This document shows positions 7,361-14,775 of a stretch of DNA of 31,130 nucleotides, piece by piece. A program made the position numbers and the translations under genes. The notes beneath the pieces were generated by a model. That model was not told where the DNA came from and did not search any database. It was given only the letters and a program-made list of their open reading frames with translations. The DNA lies in assembly GCA_964496705.1 (NCBI GenBank), contig CAZCBJ010000021.1:1-31130 (forward strand), read 5' to 3'. The stretch comes from CAZCBJ01 sp964496705. GTDB lineage: Bacteria; Chloroflexota; Anaerolineae; Anaerolineales; Anaerolineaceae. How positions within the stretch are numbered: position 1 is the stretch's first letter; every line of letters starts with the position of its first letter.

Positions 7361-8691
7361 ATCCTGCGCACTTTGACCCGCAAGCCGTCCACCGCAACCA
7401 CAACGATGCGGGTTCCGGGTTGGATCGGCTCACTGTCCTCGTCCGCCAAGGTGGCCGACCACATCTCGCCGCCGACCTGCACCTGACCTTCATATTCGAC
7501 CAGGCTGCGGGCAAAACCGGTTTTGCCGATCAACGACTCCCTTCCGGTCTGGATGGGCGCCTTCATAGCCCGCAGCGCAAAGGTCAGCATGCCCAGAAAC
7601 ACCAGTCCGATGGCCACGCCGGTGGCGACCACCAACGGCACCGAAACCGGCGGGAACCCCGGCACGCGCACCGAATTGAACAGCACCAGCGCGCCAACAA
7701 TGAACGAAGCCACGCCCGCAACGGTCAATCCGCCGTGGGTGGGCGCTTTGATATCCAGAATAAAGAGCACAAATGACATCACCAAGAATAGGATACCAAA
7801 CCAGTTGACCGGCAGCACGCCCAGTCCGTACACCGCCAGCAGCAGGCAGACCACACCGATGAATCCGGCCACCCAGCCTCCCGGACTGGAGAGCTCGATC
7901 AGGATGGCTTGAACGCCGATGGACAACAGCAGGAAGACAATGTTGGGGTTGGTGAGCATCTGCAGGATGTCTTCGATGAAATTGAGCGGCAGTGGAATGA
8001 GCAGTGCGCCGCGCGTGCGCAGCGTCACCACCTCACCGCCCACGTGCACCTGGCGCTTATCCAGTTGCTCCAGAAGGTCTGCAAGGTTATCCGCCTTGAT
8101 ATCGACCATGCCGACCTGCAGAGCCTCGTCCACAGTGGCGGCTTTGGCGGTCTCGATGGTGGCTTCAGCCAGCTCAATGGCGGGCAGCGGGCGGTCCTTG
8201 GCCAGGTTGCGTGCGGTGGCCTTGAGGATTTCCTTGGCCTTGCTTTCCATCGCTTCGCCAATATCCTGTCCTTCCGAGCCCACCGGGCTGGCTGCACCAA
8301 TGGTGGTGTCCGGCGCCATGGCTGCCACATGTCCGGCAAGGGTGATAATGGTACCGGCGCTGCCGGCCATCGCCCCGGGCGGGCTGACATACACCACCAC
8401 CGGCACCGAACTATTGCGCATAACTTCAACAATGCGATTCATCAATTCGATACTGCCGCCGGGCGTGTTTAACTGCAAAATGAGCACTTCCGCCCCGCGA
8501 TCTTCAGCCTGGCGCAGCCCGCGCGAGATGTACTCGACCATGGCCGGGGTGAGTGGTCCGCGTGCGTTCAGCACCAGCGCCACCGGCTCGCCCGAATCCA
8601 GGGCATGGACAGGCTGCCCGGGGGACAGGAATGCAAACAGAACCAAGACAAACCATATCAGCGTCAGAATATTGCGCATTTTTCGTTTCAT
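7357..8691 (-). CDS. NfeD family membrane-bound serine protease (ClpP-class, NfeD1b type)
   Basis: Predicted membrane protease with an extracytoplasmic ClpP-like domain. Residues 1-30 form a signal peptide or anchor. The protease domain spans about 35-215: LQLNTPGG (oxyanion region), then PPGAMAGSAG with Ser111 as the expected nucleophile. Lys151 is the best-placed partner, by comparison with the Ser-Lys dyad known in the archaeal enzyme. Four or five membrane helices follow (about 248-375). The C-terminal OB-fold NfeD domain (380-444) starts at GRESLIGKTG. Start ATG 8691 follows TAGGAG, which overlaps the stop of the upstream histidine kinase. The usual partner, an SPFH/slipin gene, is not adjacent here. 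Substrates are unknown. Confidence 0.93.
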   Translation of the reverse strand: MKRKMRNILTLIWFVLVLFAFLSPGQPVHALDSGEPVALVLNARGPLTPAMVEYISRGLRQAEDRGAEVLILQLNTPGGSIELMNRIVEVMRNSSVPVVVYVSPPGAMAGSAGTIITLAGHVAAMAPDTTIGAASPVGSEGQDIGEAMESKAKEILKATARNLAKDRPLPAIELAEATIETAKAATVDEALQVGMVDIKADNLADLLEQLDKRQVHVGGEVVTLRTRGALLIPLPLNFIEDILQMLTNPNIVFLLLSIGVQAILIELSSPGGWVAGFIGVVCLLLAVYGLGVLPVNWFGILFLVMSFVLFILDIKAPTHGGLTVAGVASFIVGALVLFNSVRVPGFPPVSVPLVVATGVAIGLVFLGMLTFALRAMKAPIQTGRESLIGKTGFARSLVEYEGQVQVGGEMWSATLADEDSEPIQPGTRIVVVAVDGLRVKVRRI

Positions 8692-8703
8692 TTGTTTTTG
8701 CTC

Positions 8704-11169
8704 CTATAATAAAGCCCCTGACAACCTGGATTGCAGGGTAAGCAACTCGACACACACATTTTGATATTCGATCTTTATCTGACCAGCCAACGGCTCCTGA
8801 TGACAATCAGCCTGATCCTGATCAGCCAGCAGGCGGATCGAAGCCAGCTCAAGCGTTTCCAGCATGCCAAACAGCCGCACAGCACCCATACTACCGCTGC
8901 TGGATTTCAGCGCATGACTGAGCCCGCGCAGAGCGCGCCAATCCTTGTATCTGAGCGCCTGTAACATCTCTTCCAACAGCCGGGGGGAATCACGTAAAAA
9001 GGCATCCACGGTTGCAAGGTAAGTGGGCGCGCTGCCAATGGCTGTGATCCATCCTTCCACAATTTCCATTTGAATGGCTTTGTCGTCCTGCGGCGGGGGA
9101 GGAGCCGGAATCATCGCTTTGGCAGCCGATCCCAACTCGCGCAGCGCTCCGTAATGCTGCATGGCCTTACACAGGTGTTCTATGTGGAAAGGTTTGGCCA
9201 GATAATCATCCATGCCCTGGTTTAGATAATAATCCCTGCGACCCTCCAGCGCATCAGCGGTCAGGGCAATGATGTAGGGTTGTGTTTCAGAAGGGTTTTC
9301 GGCGCGAACACGGCGCACCACTTCAACGCCGTCCATTTCCGGCATGAACACATCCATGAAAACCACATCGTAGCAGCCAGTTTGGATCAGGCGCAGCGCT
9401 TCGGCACCGTTCGCGGTTAAATCAGCATGATAACCCAGCCGCGAAAGCATCAGTTGGATCACCCGCTGATTCACGGCGTCGTCCTCGGCGACCAGCACAC
9501 GGGCGGGTGTCTTTTGGCACATTTGGCCATCCAACGCATAACGGGTGGGCGGGCGCTTGACTAGAAGGGCTGCCTGGCGAGTGAGAACCGCGGTGAGGGT
9601 GTCATAGAGCTGCGCAAGCTTGATGGGTTTATTGAGGCGCGCTGCGAACAGGTCATGTGCAAGCGCGCGGCGGCGCGGTTTCAAAGGCGCCATCGCCACC
9701 ATGGGCAAATCCGGGCGGTGCTGGTGAACGTGATTGGCCACCAGCAGTCTGTCCATTTCCCGCGGGTCTACATCCATCAACACCACGTCAGCCACTTCCC
9801 CGCGATAGATCCAGTTGAGCAGCTCGCGCTCGCTTTCCGCCAGACGCGGCAAAGCGCCCCAGACTTCGCAGTAATGCGAGAGGATCAGGCGGTTGGCGGG
9901 GTTGGCAGTCAGGATCAAAATCCGCTTGCCTTTTAGGTGACGCTGCTCGAAATAGAGGGGAGTGCCGCGGCTTTCCAGGCCCGCTTCTGCCAGGATGGTG
10001 AAATGGAAGGTGGAGCCCCGTCCCGGGATGCCTTCACTCTCGGCCCACATTCCTCCGCCCATCAAACCGGAAAGTTGTTTGCTGATCACCAGCCCCAGAC
10101 CGCTGCCGCCGTAGCGCGCGCCAATGGACACATCTGCCTGTGCGTAGGGCTGGAACAGGCGCTCTATCCGATCCGCCGCAATTCCGATGCCGGTGTCACG
10201 CACCGAAAAAATCAGTTGACAGTTAGGCCCGCCAAACGCTCCGGAAGATTGTTCTTCCAATTCTGGCGAGGGAATCCTGCCAACCTCGATCACCACCTCA
10301 CCCTGTTCGGTGAATTTCACCGCATTCTGGAGCAGATTGATCAAGATCTGGCGCAGGCGGGTGGCATCTCCCACGATCACTTCAGGCACCGACGGCTCCA
10401 TGAAATAAGCCAGCTCGATATGTTTTTCGGAGGCCATGGCCGCCAATACATCCAGCGACTCTTCGATGCATCCGCGCAGGTCAAAAGGCAAGTTCTCCAG
10501 CTCGAACTTTCCTGCTTCGATCCTGGAAAAGTCAAGGATATTATTAATAATGGTCAACAGGGTTTCACCGCTGGAACGGATGATGTCGATGAATTCACTC
10601 TGCTCGCCGGTCAACGAAGTCTCTGCCAGCAGGCTGGTCATGCCAACCACACCGCTCATCGGCGTGCGGATTTCATGGCTCATCGACGCCAGGAAGATGG
10701 ACTTGGCGCGGGTGGCAGCCTCGGCCTCCAGCCGGGCTTGTTCGCGCTCGGTGACATCAAAATACGTGAATAGCTGCCCGGCAATCTCACCATCCAGGCG
10801 ATAAGGTTGGGCAGTCCGATCAATGTAACGCCCGTCCTTGAGCGCAATCAAATCGTGGGCAATCAGCTCCGTTTGCTCGGTCAACTGGCGTGAACGGACA
10901 AGGAAAGCCTGCGGGTCAAGTGTCTGCTCGGCCAACATGGGCAGCCGCTCCAGCGGGTCAGCGATCTGGCCCCACTCCGGCGGCAATCCCCACATCTCAA
11001 GGTAATAACGGTTGACGGCAATCACCCTTTGCGACAGGTCAAGGACAACGATTCCTGCAGCAGTCGATTCCACCACTGCCTGAAGCAAAGCCACCGGGGA
11101 CGGTTCGTCTGCTCCGGACAGGCTCAGGCGGTCAAACAGCTCGATGGGTTTCGGGAAATCGGCGCTCAT
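8704..11169 (-). CDS. Hybrid sensor histidine kinase (PAS-HisKA-HATPase-pseudoREC-REC-HPt)
   Basis: A multi-step phosphorelay kinase of 821 residues without membrane helices, so probably a cytoplasmic sensor. Domains in order: PAS about 25-145 (ligand unknown); HisKA with phospho-acceptor His165 in SMSHEIRTP; HATPase_c about 265-392 with N282, DTGIGI and GGSGLGL; a first receiver about 413-530 in which the normal acidic pair is replaced by Thr-Ala (ILTANPANR), although Asp466 and a late Lys remain; a complete second receiver about 556-670 (acidic E562/D563/D564, phospho-acceptor Asp606, Thr637, Lys659); and an HPt domain with His752 in LSHALKSSSGS. No separate response regulator is adjacent. 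nfeD follows after 12 bases, and a lipoprotein gene is divergent. Start ATG 11169 has a weak AAAGG site. Confidence 0.95.
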   Translation of the reverse strand: MSADFPKPIELFDRLSLSGADEPSPVALLQAVVESTAAGIVVLDLSQRVIAVNRYYLEMWGLPPEWGQIADPLERLPMLAEQTLDPQAFLVRSRQLTEQTELIAHDLIALKDGRYIDRTAQPYRLDGEIAGQLFTYFDVTEREQARLEAEAATRAKSIFLASMSHEIRTPMSGVVGMTSLLAETSLTGEQSEFIDIIRSSGETLLTIINNILDFSRIEAGKFELENLPFDLRGCIEESLDVLAAMASEKHIELAYFMEPSVPEVIVGDATRLRQILINLLQNAVKFTEQGEVVIEVGRIPSPELEEQSSGAFGGPNCQLIFSVRDTGIGIAADRIERLFQPYAQADVSIGARYGGSGLGLVISKQLSGLMGGGMWAESEGIPGRGSTFHFTILAEAGLESRGTPLYFEQRHLKGKRILILTANPANRLILSHYCEVWGALPRLAESERELLNWIYRGEVADVVLMDVDPREMDRLLVANHVHQHRPDLPMVAMAPLKPRRRALAHDLFAARLNKPIKLAQLYDTLTAVLTRQAALLVKRPPTRYALDGQMCQKTPARVLVAEDDAVNQRVIQLMLSRLGYHADLTANGAEALRLIQTGCYDVVFMDVFMPEMDGVEVVRRVRAENPSETQPYIIALTADALEGRRDYYLNQGMDDYLAKPFHIEHLCKAMQHYGALRELGSAAKAMIPAPPPPQDDKAIQMEIVEGWITAIGSAPTYLATVDAFLRDSPRLLEEMLQALRYKDWRALRGLSHALKSSSGSMGAVRLFGMLETLELASIRLLADQDQADCHQEPLAGQIKIEYQNVCVELLTLQSRLSGALL

Positions 11170-11271
11170 GCTTGCATCAACCTTTTGTTATCATTCTCAT
11201 TGTACACTTCACTGGGTGATGAAAGCAAGAGAAGGGAGGCTTTTGTCAGAGGATTGACAACTTTTTGGAAC

Positions 11272-11298
11272 TTAACACGTAAATAATACGTCTATAAT
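11272..11298 (+). promoter_or_regulatory. Candidate promoter of the NBR1-type lipoprotein gene
   Basis: TTAACA (11272-11277) and TATAAT (11293-11298) with a 15-base spacer, ending 20 bases before the ATG at 11319. The leader would be short but contains GAGAGGAG. An exact TTGACA at 11254-11259 is too far away to pair with this -10. Confidence 0.45.
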
Positions 11299-11318
11299 CA
11301 TTGAGAGGAGAGTATCCG

Positions 11319-12557
11319 ATGATCAAACGTCACTATTTATGGCTGATCTTATCCGTGCTGTTCGCCCTAATTTCTGGCGCATGCGCGGCAGAATTGTACG
11401 GGCCACAGCAGCCCGCAGTCGGGATGCAGACCGCCGTCAATCAGACGGTGGAAGCCATCCAAACCCAGGCAATGTTCAATACCCTGGTTGCTCAGGTGAC
11501 GCAGCATGCGATGGCCACGCTGACCTTCACCGCTTCGCCGCTGCCTTCACAAACCGCCACCGACATTTTCACGGCCACAGCGACGCCCAGCTTCACACCC
11601 AGCAACACGCCGTTGCCACCGACCAACACGCCCAAGCCGACCAAAACTCCCGTCCCCCCGACGGCCACCGAACCGCCCCTGCCCTGCCTGAAAATCGGCC
11701 GGATCAGAGACATCACCATCCCTGACGGCACTGAGTTGACCGCCGAAAGATCCTTCACTAAGACCTGGCGCCTGTACAACGGCGGGCGTTGCACCTGGAA
11801 TAAAAACTTCGATGTGTACTTTGTCAGCGGTAATGCGATGAGCGCACCGGCTAACATTGACATCGACGATACCGTCAGGCCGGGTGAATACACCGACGTC
11901 TCGGTGGAAATGATCGCCCCCGACAGCACCGGCAAACACACCGGGTACTGGAAAATGCGCAGTGATGAGGGCGTGTCATTCGGCTGGGGAGCTGAAGCCA
12001 ACAAATCCTTCTGGATTGAAATCATGGTGAACAAACCCCTTCCCACCCACGACCCGAGCAAGGTGGTGAACTTCATCACACAGGCCTGCAGCGCCGATTG
12101 GCGCAGCTCCAAGGGCAAAGTGAGCTGCCCGAGCAGCAAGGATAACTTTGTCAGCGGCTCCGTGCGCATCTCCAGCAGCTCCAAACTGGAAGGCGGTTAC
12201 CAGGAAGACGAAAAAGCGTTGATCGTGGTGCCGAGTGACGGCAGCGACGGCGTGATTTCTGGAAAGTACCCCGCTTTCAAGGTGAAGGACGGCGACCAGT
12301 TCACCGCCATCATCGGCTGCCTGGACAGCAGCCCGGACTGCAGTGTGAGGTTCCAGGTGAACTACGTCATCGGTGACGGGTCGGTGAACAACCTTAAGTC
12401 CTGGAACCAGTATTACGATGGCGAATTCAACCGGGTGACGGTCGATTTGTCCCCACTGGCGGGTAAAACTGTCAACCTGATCTTGACCGTGTTGAACAAA
12501 GACGGCAGCTCAGATGACGACCGCGCTTTCTGGCTGGCTCCGGTGATCCAACGCTAA
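11319..12557 (+). CDS. Secreted lipoprotein with NBR1-type Ig-like domain
   Basis: An extracellular lipid-anchored protein of 412 residues. A signal peptide (MIKRHYLWLILSVLFAL) is followed by SGAC, with Cys22 as the probable lipidation site; Ser at -3 is less usual. Residues about 70-122 are a Thr/Pro-rich linker (TPSNTPLPPTNTP), common in Anaerolineae surface proteins. Residues about 128-238 form an Ig-like domain of the NBR1 central-domain type (FTKTWRLYNGGRCTW, MIAPDSTGKHTGYWKM, GVSFGWG). The C-terminal domain (about 257-412) has four Cys and looks like a beta-sandwich; it is not recognised. ATG 11319 was chosen over the in-frame TTG 11301 because GAGAGGAG then lies at the right distance. 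The gene is divergent from the hybrid kinase. Ligand unknown; adhesion or glycan binding is plausible. Confidence 0.85.
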   Translation: MIKRHYLWLILSVLFALISGACAAELYGPQQPAVGMQTAVNQTVEAIQTQAMFNTLVAQVTQHAMATLTFTASPLPSQTATDIFTATATPSFTPSNTPLPPTNTPKPTKTPVPPTATEPPLPCLKIGRIRDITIPDGTELTAERSFTKTWRLYNGGRCTWNKNFDVYFVSGNAMSAPANIDIDDTVRPGEYTDVSVEMIAPDSTGKHTGYWKMRSDEGVSFGWGAEANKSFWIEIMVNKPLPTHDPSKVVNFITQACSADWRSSKGKVSCPSSKDNFVSGSVRISSSSKLEGGYQEDEKALIVVPSDGSDGVISGKYPAFKVKDGDQFTAIIGCLDSSPDCSVRFQVNYVIGDGSVNNLKSWNQYYDGEFNRVTVDLSPLAGKTVNLILTVLNKDGSSDDDRAFWLAPVIQR

Positions 12558-12581
12558 TCCCGCCCGACCCGTGGCGGAGCA

Positions 12582-12597
12582 TGGCACGCTCCTTGCA
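12582..12597 (+). promoter_or_regulatory. Sigma-54-type (-24/-12) promoter, near-perfect
   Basis: TGGCACG-N4-TTGCA matches the -24/-12 consensus in full, with GG and GC separated by 10 bases. The predicted start at about 12608 gives a leader of roughly 95 bases before GTG 12704 of the zinc-ribbon gene. Whether the organism encodes RpoN is not visible here. Confidence 0.6.
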
Positions 12598-12703
12598 TAT
12601 CTATGAGTAGATCACTGATATGCGCGCACTCGGCCAACATGGCCCTGGAATGCCCACAGGCAATGCCCAGCAAAGCCCGGTTGGCCGAGCGCAAGGAGGC
12701 AGC

Positions 12704-13312
12704 GTGTCCATCGTTGTGTTACAACTACCTGAAATTGACCCGATCTACCAGGAGCGGCCAACCAAATGCCGTTATTGCGGCGGTGAAACCTTTCAGCGCT
12801 GGGGGAGGGTGAGCAAAGCGGTTAAAGATCACGAATTTGAACAGGTGACCATCTACCGCTATCGCTGCTGTAATTGCCAGCGCACATTCCGACAATACCC
12901 ACAGGGGGTGGACCGCGCCACGCAGACGCTGCGACTGCGCACCCTGGCTGCCATTTGCCGGGCTTTCGGAATCAGTTACCGTGGGCTGGCTGCCACCTTT
13001 CAGACGCTGGATATTTCCATCGGGCAGATGAGCGCCTGGCGGGGTGTGCACAGCCAACCCGAAGAAGTGCTGAACATCCCCGCCACCCGATCAGACGAAC
13101 TACTCAGTGCAAGTCTGGAGGAGAACGACCCGGTGGTCGTGGCAGTGGACCTGGGCAACGGGCAGCCAGTCAAGGTCGGATACGTGGAAGAGATGGACCC
13201 TCAGGCAGCCTGCCGGCAATTGCAACCGCTGGCACAGCATTTGGGGGTGAAGATCAACATTGTGGAGGAAAAACCGCTCAACCACGCCTTCAGCGCTGGG
13301 TTGAGCCCATGA
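12704..13312 (+). CDS. Zinc-ribbon/HTH transposase-like protein, apparently truncated in the catalytic domain
   Basis: 202 residues resembling the N-terminal two thirds of a bacterial transposase. A zinc ribbon lies at C22xxC25 and C55/C56-C58 (CRYCGGETF, YRCCNCQRTF). A helix-turn-helix region at about 77-113 follows (LAAICRAFGISYRGLAATF). A short segment starting VVVAVDLGNGQP could be the first strand and Asp of a DDE fold. The reading stops at residue 202, before a full second and third catalytic residue would be expected, so the product is either a remnant or a repurposed DNA-binding protein. GTG 12704 was chosen because AAGGAGG lies five bases upstream; the frame opens earlier at 12620. 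Sigma-54-like sites lie before and after the gene. Insertion-sequence termini were not found. Confidence 0.65.
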   Translation: MSIVVLQLPEIDPIYQERPTKCRYCGGETFQRWGRVSKAVKDHEFEQVTIYRYRCCNCQRTFRQYPQGVDRATQTLRLRTLAAICRAFGISYRGLAATFQTLDISIGQMSAWRGVHSQPEEVLNIPATRSDELLSASLEENDPVVVAVDLGNGQPVKVGYVEEMDPQAACRQLQPLAQHLGVKINIVEEKPLNHAFSAGLSP

Positions 13313-13333
13313 CATTCGGCGCTGCGGCTCATC

Positions 13334-13349
13334 TGGCATAAAACTTGCA
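13334..13349 (+). promoter_or_regulatory. Second sigma-54-type promoter candidate
   Basis: TGGCATA-N4-TTGCA keeps the invariant GG and GC with a 10-base interval, with one mismatch (T for C) in the -24 core. It lies 22 bases past the zinc-ribbon stop and about 180 bases ahead of the triple-repeat gene at 13526. Confidence 0.45.
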
Positions 13350-13401
13350 ATGATAAATCCAGCCATCTGATGTTGCGGGGAGCCAGTAGTGGATGGTCGC
13401 G

Positions 13402-13424
13402 GGTTGGCGCACAAATCGCCAACC
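13402..13424. other. Stem-loop in the leader of the 13526 gene
   Basis: GGTTGGCG (13402-13409) pairs with CGCCAACC (13417-13424) around a 7-base loop. It lies about 100 bases upstream of the start codon and is not followed by a T-tract. It could be a leader structure or an operator. Confidence 0.35.
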
Positions 13425-13525
13425 ATATTTCGTACGAACCTATTTGTTTACGCCTGCTAGTATGTTATGATTATTCTCAGGTGAGTTTAATCTTCGCGGA
13501 AGTATCGGTTTCGAAGGAGGAAACT

Positions 13526-14719
13526 ATGCAGGCAAAAACATTCCGATTGGCGTTAATTTTCACCGCGATCATTCTGGTGCTGGCCTTCATCGGCGGCAAT
13601 TGGTCGAACAGCCAGGCGCAAAGCACAATTCCCACCAAACGTCCGCCTGTGCAAGAAGAGGAAGACGAAGAACCCATCCCCACCGCCACCGCAAAGCCGC
13701 GGGTGAGGGTGATCGTCCCCACCTTTTCCATCGTGGAAGTGGTGACGGATGAAAAAGTGACCATCCGCACCTTCAACTATCCGGCCGGGCAGACCTTCAC
13801 CGTACGCATGGGCGACTACGGCACGCTGGGAATTGGCGGAATCGTCTCGGGGACCTTCGACTCGGGCTTAGGCGGCTCATTCCTGGTAACCATCGACATC
13901 CCGCCAGAATTGCGCGGCAAGGAACGCATCGCCATCCGCGCCGATAGCCCAAGGGGATATTTCTCCTATAACTGGTTCTGGAACAAGGTGGTGACCGGCG
14001 TTGGCGCGGGCGGGACGAGCAAATCCGGCACGGGCGGGTACAACGGCATTCCAACCTTCAAGATCATTGTCGTTGAGAAGAACAAAACTGTGACCATCTG
14101 CACCAACAACTTCCCGCCCAACCAGGATTTCACCGTGCGCATGGGTGAATATGGCACCAAAGCAATTGGCGGCACGGTGGTGGACAAGACCAATTCGGGC
14201 AAGGGCGGCACATTCAAAGCCACTTACAACATTCCTGACGGTTTCTCCGGGCGGAAGCGCATCGCCATTCGCATGGACAGCCCGCAGGGATACTATGCCT
14301 TCAATTGGTTCTGGAACAACACCGCCGATGTGAGCAAGGGATCCCCCTGCGGTGAGAGTGAAAAGCCCGCCAGCCAGGAAGGTTCAAGCTCAGAGCAGAA
14401 ACCCGCCACTTCGGGCACAGGCGGTTACACGGGAATCCCCACCTTCTCCATCGCTGCAGTAACCCGCGACAACAGTGTGACCGTCAGCACCAAGAACTAC
14501 CCGCCCAATCAGACCTTCAGCGTGCGCATGGGCGAATACGGCACGCGCGGCGTCGGGGGCGTGGTGGTGGGCACATTTGAATCCAACAGCGGAGGGAACG
14601 CAACCGCCAGCTTCAGCATCCCCGCCAGCCTGGCAGGGCGGCAGCGCATCGCCATCCGCATGGACAGCTCGCAGGGGTACTACGCTTTCAACTGGTTCTG
14701 GAACAACACGACCAAATAG
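13526..14719 (+). CDS. Secreted protein of three tandem 91-residue repeats
   Basis: 397 residues. Residues 1-32 are a signal peptide with a probable cut after AQA. An acidic segment (EEEDEEP) and a short linker follow. Three repeats lie at about 63-153, 175-265 and 303-394, each running from PTF.I through NYPPNQTFTVRMGEYGT, GG..V.GTF.S..GG, and RIAIRMDSPQGYYAFNWFWNN. The second and third are joined by a low-complexity Ser/Glu/Pro linker. The repeats look like beta-sandwich units, but the family is not recognised. There is no lipobox, LPXTG or C-terminal anchor, so it is probably released or held non-covalently. Start ATG 13526 follows GAAGGAGG. It ends convergent with the PP2C-like gene, with a shared terminator between. 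Confidence 0.85.
   Translation: MQAKTFRLALIFTAIILVLAFIGGNWSNSQAQSTIPTKRPPVQEEEDEEPIPTATAKPRVRVIVPTFSIVEVVTDEKVTIRTFNYPAGQTFTVRMGDYGTLGIGGIVSGTFDSGLGGSFLVTIDIPPELRGKERIAIRADSPRGYFSYNWFWNKVVTGVGAGGTSKSGTGGYNGIPTFKIIVVEKNKTVTICTNNFPPNQDFTVRMGEYGTKAIGGTVVDKTNSGKGGTFKATYNIPDGFSGRKRIAIRMDSPQGYYAFNWFWNNTADVSKGSPCGESEKPASQEGSSSEQKPATSGTGGYTGIPTFSIAAVTRDNSVTVSTKNYPPNQTFSVRMGEYGTRGVGGVVVGTFESNSGGNATASFSIPASLAGRQRIAIRMDSSQGYYAFNWFWNNTTK
13712..14707 (+). repeat. Three in-frame coding repeats of about 275 bases
   Basis: Units at 13712-13984, 14048-14320 and 14432-14707 encode the three repeats of the secreted protein. Units two and three are closer to each other than to unit one, which has RADSPRGYFSYNWFWN where the others have RMDSxQGYYAFNWFWN. 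Confidence 0.85.
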
Positions 14720-14742
14720 CGTTGCCCTTCCGCGGGGGAAAG

Positions 14743-14772
14743 AACAGCCTGGACGATCTCATCCAGGCTGTT
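14743..14772. terminator. Bidirectional terminator between convergent genes
   Basis: AACAGCCTGGA (14743-14753) pairs perfectly with TCCAGGCTGTT (14762-14772) across an 8-base loop. Short T-rich tails follow on both strands (TTTCCTT on plus, CTTTCC on minus). It sits between the triple-repeat gene and the PP2C-like gene, so it can end both transcripts. Confidence 0.75.
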
Positions 14773-14775
14773 TCC

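Noticed and set aside
13712..14707. CRISPR-like or other DNA repeat array
   Set aside because: The periodic similarity is protein-level repetition with 64-111-base coding linkers, not short identical repeats with spacers.
14688..14775. C-terminal extension of the PP2C-like protein beyond 14776
   Set aside because: It arises only from reading the 31 N literally. The other frame gives a sensible ending and the extension would run through the terminator.
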